64,000 bases of DNA from CAZKNJ01 sp964554185 (lineage in GTDB: Bacteria; 4484-113), in assembly GCA_964554185.1 (NCBI GenBank), contig CAZKNJ010000002.1, forward strand, positions 1 to 64,000, in the 5' to 3' direction. The notes under the pieces are model-generated. The model was not told where the DNA came from, did not search any database, and saw only the letters and a list, made by a program, of their open reading frames with translations. Below, piece after piece: positions 53,806 to 62,689 of this stretch. Each line of letters opens with the position of its first letter. Positions within the stretch are counted from its first letter, which is position 1. Position numbers and translations under genes: made by a program.

Positions 53806-55281
53806 CTAGTTCAGCGTCCGCGCCAGCTCCACCAGTGTGCGCACCATCACGCCGGTGCCGCCCGCCCCCAGGAAGTAGCGCTTGCGCTTGTCGGTCTCAA
53901 AGGTGCCGGCGATATCCAGGTGCGCCCACTTCACCCCGTCGTTGATGAACCGCTGGAGGAACAGCCCCGCGGTGCTGGCGCCCGCCAGTGCGCCGCCGAC
54001 GTTCTTGATGTCCGCGACTGTGGAAAGCAGCATCTCCTTGTACTCCACCGGCAGCGGCAGCTCCCACATCTTCTCGCCGCTGCGCGCACCGGCGCTGATA
54101 AGGCTCTGCACCAGCTTCGCGTCGTTGCCCATCACGCCGGTGATGTCCATTCCCAGGGCGCGCACACAGGCGCCCGTGAGCGTGGCGATATCAATCACCG
54201 TCTTCGCCTTGAACTTCTCCTGCGCCCAGATGAGTCCGTCCGCCAGTATCAGCCGGCCTTCCGCGTCGGTGGAGTGAATCTCCACTGTCACGCCGTTGCG
54301 GTAGCGCAGTACGTCGCCCGGCAGGTAGGCCTTCGCGTCCGGGCGGTTCTCCGCCGCGGGCACGATGCCCACGATGTTCTTCTTCACGCCCAGCGCCGCG
54401 AGCGCCTGCATCACGCCGATGACCGCCGCCGCGCCCGCCATGTCGCCCTTCATCTCCCACATCTTGTCCCAGGGCTTGAGCGAGATGCCGCCGGTGTCAA
54501 AAGTGACGCCTTTGCCCACCAGCGCGAGGTCAATCGCCGCGCCTTTGCCGCCGGAGTGCTTCAGCGCAAACATCACCGGCGGATTGGCGCTGCCCGCGCC
54601 GACGTTAAGTATGCCGGTGAATTTCTCCCTTTCCAGGTCAGCCTTGCGCAGCAGCGTGAACTGCAGCTTATGCTTCGCCGCCACCTTCTTCGCGGCAGCC
54701 GCGATTCTCTCCGGGGGCAGCTCCGAGCCGGTGATATTCACCAGCGTGCGTGCGTCGTTCGCCGCCTCTACCACCGCCTGGCGCTCCTTCACTGTCCGCC
54801 GCACCGCTGCCACCGTGTCTTTGGGCACCAGCAGCTCCACCTGCATCTCGGCGAACTGGTAGCGCGATTTGCGGTACTCGGTGAATTCATACAACCCGAA
54901 AACCGCCGCGTCCACGATTTGCGCTGCCAGCCCCGCGCCTGCCTTGGTCTCCAGTACGAACGCGACCTTGCGCAGGTTGCGGTTGCGCGCATAGTCCAGC
55001 GCCTTCGCCGCCGCCGTCCGCACCTGGTCTTCCGGTTCCTGGAAGGCTTCCAGCGGAAGCGCCAAAAACGCCACCGTGCCGAATTTCACACCCTCGCCGG
55101 CGGTGTACATGTGGTCCAGCAGCTTCTTGTCCTCGGCGGCCTTGAGCCACTTCTCCGCCTCCGGCCGCAGCCGGCAGCGCTTCGTAACTGCGTATTCCAG
55201 TTTCTCGTCCAGCAGCACGGCGAGTAAGTCGCCGCGCGCAACGTCCAGGTCAGCCGCGCTGACCGTGAATCTCACCTTCAT
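53806..55281 (-). CDS. pepA: Leucyl aminopeptidase (M17)
   Basis: The 491-residue protein has the M17 layout: an N-terminal macro-like domain and a C-terminal catalytic domain from about 185. The two-zinc site residues are seen in ALVGKGVTFDTGGISLKP (Lys and Asp), KGDMAGAAAVIG and HSTDAEGRLILADGL, where the usual NTDAEGRL is STDAEGRL. The enzyme removes N-terminal residues in the cytoplasm and in some species also binds DNA. It is upstream of nothing obvious; the MinD operon follows on the same strand after an operator region. Confidence 0.94.
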   Translation of the reverse strand: MKVRFTVSAADLDVARGDLLAVLLDEKLEYAVTKRCRLRPEAEKWLKAAEDKKLLDHMYTAGEGVKFGTVAFLALPLEAFQEPEDQVRTAAAKALDYARNRNLRKVAFVLETKAGAGLAAQIVDAAVFGLYEFTEYRKSRYQFAEMQVELLVPKDTVAAVRRTVKERQAVVEAANDARTLVNITGSELPPERIAAAAKKVAAKHKLQFTLLRKADLEREKFTGILNVGAGSANPPVMFALKHSGGKGAAIDLALVGKGVTFDTGGISLKPWDKMWEMKGDMAGAAAVIGVMQALAALGVKKNIVGIVPAAENRPDAKAYLPGDVLRYRNGVTVEIHSTDAEGRLILADGLIWAQEKFKAKTVIDIATLTGACVRALGMDITGVMGNDAKLVQSLISAGARSGEKMWELPLPVEYKEMLLSTVADIKNVGGALAGASTAGLFLQRFINDGVKWAHLDIAGTFETDKRKRYFLGAGGTGVMVRTLVELARTLN

Positions 55282-55319
55282 GCCGTCCTCCCGGTTTGGA
55301 GTTAGTTCCGGTAGCCGCC

Positions 55320-55499
55320 TTAGTCGCCGCCGTCGTCAAGGTCGGAAAGCGCATCGTCGGTCGCGGTGCCGCGGTTCATCTGCTCGGCCACGCCGGTCGC
55401 CTTATCCGCGCCCTCTTCCGCCTTCTTGCACGATGGCACGAACACGAACACGAACATCATCAGCAGCCCGATAAGCAGGTAGCCAATTAACCTTCTCAT
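55320..55499 (-). CDS. Small lipoprotein
   Basis: From the ATG at 55499 (MRRLIGYLLIGLLMMFVFVF then VPSC) the 59-residue protein has a lipoprotein signal with Cys at residue 24. A short charged tail ends in acidic residues. No family is recognised. It lies between glyS and pepA, 14 bp after the glyS stop, and is probably co-transcribed. Confidence 0.6.
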   Translation of the reverse strand: MRRLIGYLLIGLLMMFVFVFVPSCKKAEEGADKATGVAEQMNRGTATDDALSDLDDGGD

Positions 55500-55513
55500 T
55501 TGGTCCTCCCACT

Positions 55514-56872
55514 TCAAATTGCGTATTCCTCCAGCTTGTCCTGGAGGTAGCGCCGGAGCGCGGCTATTTCCACCCGCTCCTGCACCAGTGTATCACGGTC
55601 GCGCACCGTCACCTTCTTGTCTTCCAGCGAGTCGAAGTCGAAGGTGACGCACCAGGGAGTGCCCGCCTCGTCCTGGCGGCGGTAACGCTTGCCGATGCTG
55701 CCGGTGTCGTCGTAATCCGCGTTCATCCAGCGCGCCAGCTCCTCGTAGATGCGCTTGGCCTCTTCGCCAATCTTGCGCCGCAGCGGCAGCACCGCCGCTT
55801 TCACCGGCGCCAGCAGCGGGCTGAAGCGCAGCACCACGCGCGCTTCTTCTTCCTCGCGGCCGCCCTCGCGGGCTTCCACGCCAGTTGGCGCCACATCCAC
55901 CGAGTAAGCGTCGCACAGCACCGCCAGCATGATGCGGTCCAGGCCCGCGCTGGTTTCAATCACGTAGGGCAGGTAGCGCTCCTGCGTCTGGTCGTCGAAG
56001 TACTCCATCTTCTTGCCGGAGAACTCCGCGTGCTGTTTAAGGTCGAAGTCTGTGCGGTTATGGACGCCCTCGCACTCCATCCAGCCGAACGGGAAGTTGT
56101 ATTCAACATCGGTGGCCGCGGCAGCGTAGTGCGCCAGCTCGTCGGCGCGGTGCTCGCGGAAGCGCAGGTTCTCTTCGCGCAGGCCGATCTTCGCGTACCA
56201 CTCCCGCCGGTAGCCCCGCCAGTGGTCAAACCACTGCGGCGCCTCGTCGGGCTTGCAGAAAAACTCCAATTCCATCTGGCTGAACTCGCGCGACCGCGCG
56301 GTGAAGTTGCGCGGGTTGATCTCGTTGCGGAAAGCCTTGCCGACCTGGGCAATACCGAAGGGCACGCGCATCCGCGCGCTGACGCGGATGAGGTCGAAGT
56401 CGGTGAAGATGGGCTGGCAGGTCTCCGGCCGCAAATAGGCCGCGTTGGCCTCGGTCTCCGCCGCGCCCACGAAGGTCTTCATCATCAGGTGGAACCGCCG
56501 CGCCTCGGTGAGCTGCGCCGCGCCGCAGGCGGGGCACTTGTCCCCCTCCAGCTCGTCGGCCTTGAAGCGCTTCTTGCACTGCTTACAGTCCACCATCTCG
56601 TCTGAGAAGTGCGCCAGGTGCCCGCTGGCCTCCCACACCCGCGGATGGGTGATGATGGCGCTGTCCAGCCCCACCACGTCCGCGCGGCGCTGCACTGTGT
56701 GCCGCCACCAGGCGTCGTGCAAGTTGCGCCGCAGCTCCACCCCCAGCGGCCCGTAGTCCCAGAAGCCGGAGATGCCGCTGTAGATTTCGCTACTGGGGTA
56801 GATGAAGCCGCGCCGCTTGGTCAGCGACACGATCTTGTCCATCACCTCGTTTGATTGGGTGCTTTCCGGCAT
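55514..56872 (-). CDS. glyS: Glycyl-tRNA synthetase, dimeric (archaeal/eukaryal-like) type
   Basis: The 452-residue class II synthetase has RRGFIYPSSEIYSGISGFWDYGPLGVELRRN and motif 2 PFGIAQVGKAFRNEINPRNFTARSREFSQMELEFF. Zinc-finger cysteines are CKQCKKRFKADELEGDKCPACG, and motif 3 is ETSAGLDRIMLAVL. The anticodon-binding domain is at the end. It is the alpha2 type, not the bacterial alpha2beta2 type. Start: a perfect TATAAT (56891-56886) ends 13 nt before the ATG at 56872; an upstream in-frame ATG at 56932 precedes the promoter and is rejected. Confidence 0.93.
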   Translation of the reverse strand: MPESTQSNEVMDKIVSLTKRRGFIYPSSEIYSGISGFWDYGPLGVELRRNLHDAWWRHTVQRRADVVGLDSAIITHPRVWEASGHLAHFSDEMVDCKQCKKRFKADELEGDKCPACGAAQLTEARRFHLMMKTFVGAAETEANAAYLRPETCQPIFTDFDLIRVSARMRVPFGIAQVGKAFRNEINPRNFTARSREFSQMELEFFCKPDEAPQWFDHWRGYRREWYAKIGLREENLRFREHRADELAHYAAAATDVEYNFPFGWMECEGVHNRTDFDLKQHAEFSGKKMEYFDDQTQERYLPYVIETSAGLDRIMLAVLCDAYSVDVAPTGVEAREGGREEEEARVVLRFSPLLAPVKAAVLPLRRKIGEEAKRIYEELARWMNADYDDTGSIGKRYRRQDEAGTPWCVTFDFDSLEDKKVTVRDRDTLVQERVEIAALRRYLQDKLEEYAI

Positions 56873-56985
56873 ATCGCGCGTGGGAATTATATCATTGGGG
56901 ATGGCCACCTTCTTGCCATTGTTGAACGGCAACGTATGGAGTAGAAGTAATTCCGCTACGGTGATATTATTGCGATGGGAAATCC

Positions 56986-57447
56986 ATGACTGAAGTAAAC
57001 CTCACTCAAGCCGACGCAGACCAGCTTCTACACATGCCTAAGGAGCGTGTTGATGACACTCAGTGGAGTTTCTCTGCTCTGGGCAGCAAAACAACGATAC
57101 CACTCATAAGCCCGAGCAGCAGAGAGGAGTTCCTTCTCGACCTTTGGCAAGGTGGTATTCAGCTGAGCAAGTATAAGTATCAGAATCGCGCCCGCAAAGT
57201 AGTAATATTGGCTCGGCTCGATATTGGCGGTGCTCCACATCAGAATCCAGACGGGGAGGTTGTACAGTGTCCGCACCTGCATTTGTACAGGGAGAACGAT
57301 GCTGATCACTGGGCTTACCCACTGGACTCGAGACTCCTAGAGCAGAGATTCGACTGTGACTCCGATGAGTGGAAACTTCTTGAGGACTTCATGCGGTTCT
57401 GTAATATAACAAGGCCTCCAATAATCACGAGGTTAATGCCATCATGA
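56986..57447 (+). CDS. DUF6978-like protein of a two-gene cassette
   Basis: This 153-residue protein (LTQADADQLLHMPKERVDD, YQNRARKVVILARLDIGGAPHQNPDGEVVQCPHLHLYREN) matches what I know as DUF6978, with an HxN..G and HLHLY pattern. It is linked by a 4-nt overlap (ATGA) to the next gene. The base composition and codon use of both genes are visibly more AT-rich than their neighbours, which suggests transfer. Together they look like a toxin-antitoxin or defence cassette, but no activity is known to me. Confidence 0.65.
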   Translation: MTEVNLTQADADQLLHMPKERVDDTQWSFSALGSKTTIPLISPSSREEFLLDLWQGGIQLSKYKYQNRARKVVILARLDIGGAPHQNPDGEVVQCPHLHLYRENDADHWAYPLDSRLLEQRFDCDSDEWKLLEDFMRFCNITRPPIITRLMPS

Positions 57448-58214
57448 GCTTAGAGGAGATAAGAACCCTTGTAGAGCAGTATTTCGCTTGGCTGAAGGAC
57501 AAGACCACTCTGAAGGCCATCGATGAGAACTGGATGGAAGTGACCACTCCATTATTGGATAGACATAATGACTTCCTTCAGATCTACATAAGGAAGGAAG
57601 GCCAACGGTTCCTTCTTTCAGATGATGGGTACGTCCTCGCCGACCTAGAACAATCAGGATGCAGCATTGACTCTCAGAAGAGGCAGCAGCTCTTGAAAGT
57701 CACTCTAAACGGCTTCGGTGTGCGAGAAGAAAAAGGACGACTAGAAGTACTCGCCACAAGAGAGGATTTCGCACGGCGTAAGCATAACCTGCTGCAGGCG
57801 ATGCTAGCAGTGAACGACCTCTTCTATGTAGCACGTCCTTACGTCACCAGCCTCTTCTATGAAGAAGTGGTTTCTTGGCTTGACCTCATGGAGGTCAGAT
57901 ATACTGCGAATAAGAAAGTAACTGGCAAGAGTGGCTTTGACCATATGTTCAGTTTCATCATCCCCAAGTCGAAAGCCAAGCCAGAGAGGTTCGTGCAAGC
58001 CGTTTCGAATCCGAATCGTGCTGCAGCTGAGAAGCTCATCACAGCTTGGTTCGATATCCAAGAAACTGTCGAGGACAACGCTAGGGCATTCGCAATTCTC
58101 AACGATTCAGATGACCGCATTAAGGCTGGTGTACCTGAAGCGCTGCTGAATTACGACATAAAGCCAATTCCATGGACGATGAGAGACGAAGCGCGAGAAA
58201 TGCTCACAGCGTAA
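57444..58214 (+). CDS. DUF1828/DUF1829-like protein of a two-gene cassette
   Basis: The 256-residue protein has an N-terminal DUF1828 region (EVTTPLLDRHNDFLQIYIRKEGQRFLLSDDGYVLADLEQSG) and a C-terminal DUF1829-like region. FLLSDDGY and the histidine and aspartates nearby are conserved in the family. These proteins occur in accessory islands. The overlap with the preceding DUF6978 gene suggests co-regulation. It is AT-rich compared with mutS downstream. Role unknown; toxin partner or RNA/DNA-processing protein are guesses. Confidence 0.65.
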   Translation: MSLEEIRTLVEQYFAWLKDKTTLKAIDENWMEVTTPLLDRHNDFLQIYIRKEGQRFLLSDDGYVLADLEQSGCSIDSQKRQQLLKVTLNGFGVREEKGRLEVLATREDFARRKHNLLQAMLAVNDLFYVARPYVTSLFYEEVVSWLDLMEVRYTANKKVTGKSGFDHMFSFIIPKSKAKPERFVQAVSNPNRAAAEKLITAWFDIQETVEDNARAFAILNDSDDRIKAGVPEALLNYDIKPIPWTMRDEAREMLTA

Positions 58215-58283
58215 GACAATGTACTCGATGCAGTGAGTAATGCTCAGACTTAACCCCGCTAAACAGCATGTACCCCCCCCCGC

Positions 58284-58300
58284 TATAATACCCCCACCTG
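58284..58300 (+). promoter_or_regulatory. Leaderless promoter of mutS
   Basis: A perfect TATAAT (58284-58289) ends 11 nt before the ATG at 58301, so the mRNA would carry only about 4 untranslated bases. A run of C just upstream separates it from the AT-rich cassette. Confidence 0.55.
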
Positions 58301-60895
58301 ATGGCGCAGGCGAAAGACAGCGGGGCGGCGCACGACGCTAGTAGCGAAACTGCACGCGGCGGAGACGCCGCGGGCGGCTTCCTGCCGCTGCCGGCGCAGA
58401 AGCTCACCCCGCTCTTCAAGCAGTATCTCTCCATCAAGGAGCAGCACCCGGACGCGATTCTTCTCTACCGCCTGGGCGACTTCTACGAGATGTTCGGGCC
58501 TGACGCCGAGCGCGCCGCGCCCATCCTCGGCGTGGTGCTCACCGCGCGGGAGGCCGCCCGGGACGTGAAGGTGCCCATGTGCGGCGTGCCCCACCACGCG
58601 CTGATGCGCTATGTCAAGAAGCTGGTGGAGGCCGGCGAGAAGGTCGCGCTGTGCGACCAGTTGGAGGAGCCCGCGCCGGGCAAGAAGCTGGTGCACCGCG
58701 GCGTCACCCGCGTCATCACCGCCGGCACGCTGGTGGAAGACGAGTTCCTGAGCGACGAAAGCGGCGTGTTCCTGCTGGTGCTGAGCGAGCACCGGGGGAA
58801 GGCGGGCTTCTGCCTGCTGGAGGCCGCCGGCGGGCGCGTGGCGCACACCGAGCTGGACCTCAAGGACGGGCGCAGCCGCCTCATCGCCGAGATTGAGCGC
58901 GTCCGCCCGCAAGAGATGCTGTTGGACGCCGCGATGGCGAAGCTGCCGGAGCTCGCGGAGTTCAAGCAGCGCCATCCCTTCGCGGTCATCCACACCTTTG
59001 ACGCGCCGGTGTCGCTGAAAGATGCGGAGTTCTTCGCGCGCAAGTTCCTGCGCACCGAGCACCTGGAAAGCCACGGCCTGCGCGCGGATTCGCCGGTGCT
59101 GCTGGCGCTGTTCCACCTCGTGCGCTACCTGCGCGAGGTGTTCAAGGTGGAGGAGCCCAAGCTGTTTTTGCAGCGCGTCTCGCTCAGCGAGCGGATGCAG
59201 CTGGATGGGCGCGCCGTACGCCACCTGGAGCTGGAGCGGCTGGAGGACGGCAATGGCCCGCGCGAAGTCGCGGCGGGGCTGCTGGGGGTGCTCAACAGCG
59301 CGCGCACGCCGATGGGCAAGCGCCTGCTGTCCGAGCGGCTGAAGGCGCCATTCACCGCGCCGGAGACCATCAATTCGTACCTGGAAGCGGTGGAGGAGCT
59401 GGTGGCGGCGGAGGACGCGGCTTCGGCGCTGGGCGAAGCGCTCGGCGGCGTGTCCGACCTGGAGCGCATCCTCAACCGCGTGAACCTCGGCCGCACCAAT
59501 CCTCCCGAACTGGTCAAGCTGCGCGAATCGCTTAGGCAACTGCCGCACATCTCCCGGGCGCTGGGCTCGCGGGATGCGCCGCTGCTGGCGCAGTTGGCGA
59601 AGGAGCTGCCGCTGTGCGAAGGCCCGCTTACGAAACTCGCGGCGCTAGCCGACGAGCCGCCGGCGAAGGTGGAGGACGGCGGCGTGTTCCGCGAGGGCTG
59701 CGACGCCGAGCTGGACCGACTGCGCGCGCTGATGGCGAAAGGCGGCGAATGGTTCAATACATACGAGGAACAACTGCGCGGCCAGACGGGCATCCGCTCG
59801 CTCAAGGTCAAGCGCACGCCTGCCTTCGGCTGGTTCATTGAGGTCACCAAGGCCAACCTGCACCTCGTTCTGCCGGAGCACGGCTTTGAGCGCAAGCAGA
59901 CGCTGGTGGGCTCCGAGCGCTTCGCCACCGCGGAGCTGTCCGCGCGCGAACGCGAACTCGCCGAGGCCGAGGGCAAGGCGCTGGAGCTGGAGCGCCGGAT
60001 GTGGGACGACCTGCTCGTCTTCCTGCGCTCGCAGGCCGACGAACTGCACCGCGCTTCCGACACTATAGCCGCAGCCGACTACGTGCTGGCGCTGGCCGAC
60101 ACCGCGCGGCGCGAGGGCTGGGTGCGCCCGGTGGTGAACGACGGGCAGGTAATTGAGATCAAGGGCGGCGTGCATCCGCTGGTGCAGCGCATGGTGGGCC
60201 GCCAGCGCTTCGTCGCCAACGATGTCTACCTGGACGCCGACAGCGTGCAGATAAACCTCATCACCGGCCCCAATATGGGCGGCAAATCCACCTACATGCG
60301 CATGGCCGCGCTGGTCGTCATCCTGGCGCAGATGGGCGGCTTCGTGCCGGCGGAGCGCGCGCGCATCGGCGCGGTTGACCGCATCTTCACCCGCATGGGC
60401 GTGATGGACGCGGTAGTGCTGGGCAAGTCCACCTTCATGGTGGAGATGGTGGAAACCGCGGAGATACTGCATAACGCCACCGGGCGCTCGCTGGTCATCA
60501 TGGACGAAATCGGGCGCGGCACCAGCACCTACGACGGCATCAGCATCGCCCGCGCGGTGGTGGAGTACCTGCACAGCGGCAAGCGCGCGCATCCCAAGAC
60601 GCTGTTCGCGACGCATTACTTCGAGCTGACGGAGTTGGCGGAGTTGCTGCCGCGCGTGCGCAACCTTAAGGTGGAGGTGCAGCAAAGCGGTGGCGAACTG
60701 GTGTTCCTCTACAAGGTCGCCCCCGGGTTCGTGGACGAGTCCTACGGCGTGGAAGTGGCGCGGCTGGCGGGGCTGCCGCTGGAAGTGATTGAACGGGCAC
60801 GGGTGGTGCTGGAGGAGCTGGAGGAGGTAAAGCGCGAATCCCTGACCAGGAGCCGGCGGCTGATGCAACTGGGGCTGTTTGGGGAGAAGCAGTGA
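58301..60895 (+). CDS. mutS: DNA mismatch repair protein MutS
   Basis: The 864-residue protein has the mismatch-reading motif LLYRLGDFYEMFGPDAE (Phe-Tyr-Glu), connector and lever domains, the ATPase with Walker A GPNMGGKST, LVIMDEIGRGTSTYDG and the ATHYFELTEL signature. A C-terminal QLGLFGEKQ fits the beta-clamp-binding motif. The first 30 residues are a hydrophilic extension before the usual start (LTPLFKQYLSIKEQHPDA). It recognises mismatches with MutL, which is absent here. YqeK follows 13 nt after its stop. Confidence 0.96.
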   Translation: MAQAKDSGAAHDASSETARGGDAAGGFLPLPAQKLTPLFKQYLSIKEQHPDAILLYRLGDFYEMFGPDAERAAPILGVVLTAREAARDVKVPMCGVPHHALMRYVKKLVEAGEKVALCDQLEEPAPGKKLVHRGVTRVITAGTLVEDEFLSDESGVFLLVLSEHRGKAGFCLLEAAGGRVAHTELDLKDGRSRLIAEIERVRPQEMLLDAAMAKLPELAEFKQRHPFAVIHTFDAPVSLKDAEFFARKFLRTEHLESHGLRADSPVLLALFHLVRYLREVFKVEEPKLFLQRVSLSERMQLDGRAVRHLELERLEDGNGPREVAAGLLGVLNSARTPMGKRLLSERLKAPFTAPETINSYLEAVEELVAAEDAASALGEALGGVSDLERILNRVNLGRTNPPELVKLRESLRQLPHISRALGSRDAPLLAQLAKELPLCEGPLTKLAALADEPPAKVEDGGVFREGCDAELDRLRALMAKGGEWFNTYEEQLRGQTGIRSLKVKRTPAFGWFIEVTKANLHLVLPEHGFERKQTLVGSERFATAELSARERELAEAEGKALELERRMWDDLLVFLRSQADELHRASDTIAAADYVLALADTARREGWVRPVVNDGQVIEIKGGVHPLVQRMVGRQRFVANDVYLDADSVQINLITGPNMGGKSTYMRMAALVVILAQMGGFVPAERARIGAVDRIFTRMGVMDAVVLGKSTFMVEMVETAEILHNATGRSLVIMDEIGRGTSTYDGISIARAVVEYLHSGKRAHPKTLFATHYFELTELAELLPRVRNLKVEVQQSGGELVFLYKVAPGFVDESYGVEVARLAGLPLEVIERARVVLEELEEVKRESLTRSRRLMQLGLFGEKQ

Positions 60896-60908
60896 TAGTG
60901 CTGGGCGA

Positions 60909-61469
60909 ATGCCGATGATGATCAGCCACGAACTTCCGCCGCAACTGCTGATGCACACGATGCGCACCAAGGAACTCGCGGTACAACTCGCGCGCTACTA
61001 CGGTCTTGACGCCGAGACGCTTCACCGCGTGGAACTGGGCGCGCTGCTGCACGACAACTGCCGCCACTGGCCGCCGGAGCGCCTGCTGGCCGCCGCGCAA
61101 GAGTTCGGCTACGAACCGGACGAAGTGGAGCGTGAGTCGCCGGTGCTGCTGCACGCGCGGATCGGCGCGCTACGGCTGAAGGACGAATACTCCATAATTG
61201 ATGAAGTGGTATATTTCTGCGTCTTCCACCACACGGTTGGCGGACCTGATATGGGCGACGCGGCGAAAATCATCTATTGCGCGGACAAGATTGAGCCCGG
61301 GCGGGACTACCCCGGGGCCGACCGGCTCAGGCGCATCGCCCCGGAAGGGCTGAAGCCGCTGTGCCGCGAAATCGTCTCAAGCACTGTGGACTATTTGAAC
61401 TCGTTGGGCCGCGCGGTGCATCCGGCTACGCTCGCCTTCCAGCGCGAGCTGGACGGGGAGAAGCGTTAG
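60909..61469 (+). CDS. yqeK: HD-domain phosphohydrolase YqeK (Ap4A hydrolase family)
   Basis: The 186-residue protein matches YqeK: HTMRTKELAVQLARYYGLDAETLHRVELGALLHDNCRHWPPERLL, where HD and the histidines bind metal, then VYFCVFHHTVGGPDMGDAAKIIYCADKIEPGRDYPGADRLR. The family hydrolyses diadenosine tetraphosphate symmetrically. ATG 60909 is my choice; two in-frame ATGs follow within 10 nt and the ribosome site is poor. In Firmicutes yqeK also travels with late ribosome-linked genes; here it sits between mutS and an LCP gene. Confidence 0.8.
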   Translation: MPMMISHELPPQLLMHTMRTKELAVQLARYYGLDAETLHRVELGALLHDNCRHWPPERLLAAAQEFGYEPDEVERESPVLLHARIGALRLKDEYSIIDEVVYFCVFHHTVGGPDMGDAAKIIYCADKIEPGRDYPGADRLRRIAPEGLKPLCREIVSSTVDYLNSLGRAVHPATLAFQRELDGEKR

Positions 61470-61470
61470 C

Positions 61471-62625
61471 GTGGACAAGCGCAAAGAAAGCCTCTCCGAG
61501 CGGATACTCGCCAAGGCTCGGCAGGACGCTTCCTCCGTCAGCAAGACTGGCCAAAGCAGACGCACTGCCCGCCAGTACTCGTCGCGCCCGGAACTGAACG
61601 ACCGCATCCGGCGGCGCATCTCCGCCCACCGCCGCCGCAAGACCAACATCCTGCTCGGTATCTTCCTACCGCTGGGAATCATCGTACTCGGATTGCTGCT
61701 CTTCCTGATGTTCCGTCCAATGGAAACCGCCTCCGGCGGCAAGACCACCGCCTACCATGTGATGATGCGGGCGATTACTTCCGACCCGCTGCCCACCTAC
61801 TTCGACCATCAGCGCGACATCTATGCGCTCTTCGTCGGCCTGGACCACGACCCGCCCCACCGCAGCGATACGGTAATGCTGGCGCACATAGACCTCAACA
61901 CCCTCCAGTCCCGCGTGCTTTCGGTTCCTCGTGACCTGCGGGTGCAAATGCCCAGCGGCGGCTGGGACAAGCTGGCGCACGCCTACGTCTACGGCCGCCA
62001 GCGCGACAACGATGGCGTAGCGTGGGTCAAGCAAAGCGTTGAAGGGCTCCTGGGAATAGAGGCAACCTACTACTTCGTCATCAAGTTTGACGGCTTCGTG
62101 AAGCTGGTGGACTCCGTCGGCGGCGTGAATATAGACGTGAAGAAGGCGCTCAAATACCGCGACCGCGCCCAGGACCTGGTGATTGACATTCCCGCGGGCG
62201 AACAGCACATGGACGGCGAGCAGCTGTTGAAGTACGTGCGCTTCCGCCACGACGCGCTGGGCGATATCGGCCGGATGCAGCGCCAGCAGAACGCCATTCA
62301 CGCGCTTATTGCCGCGTTGAAGCGGGGGCGCTCCTACACCCGTATCCCCGCGATTATCGGCGCGATGAGCGACACTTTTGAGACCAATCTGCGGCTGGAC
62401 CAGATTGCGGCCCTCGCCCGCGCGGTGCCGGACATCCAAGATGATTACATCCAGTCAATGACGCTGTTCTCGGACTCGACGACGATAGACGGCATCAGCT
62501 ACCAGGTGACCGACAGCAAGTCAGTGGCCGAGGCTTTGGCTTTTTTGGAAGATCTTTCGCCTCCAGTTGAAACCGAAACGGCGGATGAGGAGTCTAAGGA
62601 TACAGAGGCGGCCGGGAATCCCTGA
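61471..62625 (+). CDS. LytR-CpsA-Psr (LCP) family protein
   Basis: The 384-residue protein has an N-terminal basic cytoplasmic tail of about 55 residues, one membrane segment (NILLGIFLPLGIIVLGLLLFLMF) and an LCP domain at about 95-320. The RSDTVMLAHIDLNTLQSRVLSVPRDLRVQMP, YYFVIKFDGFVKLVDSVGGVNIDV and RFRHDALGDIGRMQRQQNAI segments carry the arginines and aspartates that bind the lipid-linked polymer. LCP enzymes attach glycopolymers to peptidoglycan. The start is GTG, 1 nt after the yqeK stop, with GGGGAG upstream. Confidence 0.88.
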   Translation: MDKRKESLSERILAKARQDASSVSKTGQSRRTARQYSSRPELNDRIRRRISAHRRRKTNILLGIFLPLGIIVLGLLLFLMFRPMETASGGKTTAYHVMMRAITSDPLPTYFDHQRDIYALFVGLDHDPPHRSDTVMLAHIDLNTLQSRVLSVPRDLRVQMPSGGWDKLAHAYVYGRQRDNDGVAWVKQSVEGLLGIEATYYFVIKFDGFVKLVDSVGGVNIDVKKALKYRDRAQDLVIDIPAGEQHMDGEQLLKYVRFRHDALGDIGRMQRQQNAIHALIAALKRGRSYTRIPAIIGAMSDTFETNLRLDQIAALARAVPDIQDDYIQSMTLFSDSTTIDGISYQVTDSKSVAEALAFLEDLSPPVETETADEESKDTEAAGNP

Positions 62626-62689
62626 ATGGCTGCCACGTTTGGTTGGCTGCGGTACAACGGATGGGCGGATTGAACCCTGACTAACGACA

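Noticed and set aside
62626..62689. GGGTTCAATCC-like T-arm on the minus strand between the LCP gene and nusB
   Set aside because: The stem does not pair and the rest of a tRNA is missing, so neither a tRNA nor an attachment site can be claimed.
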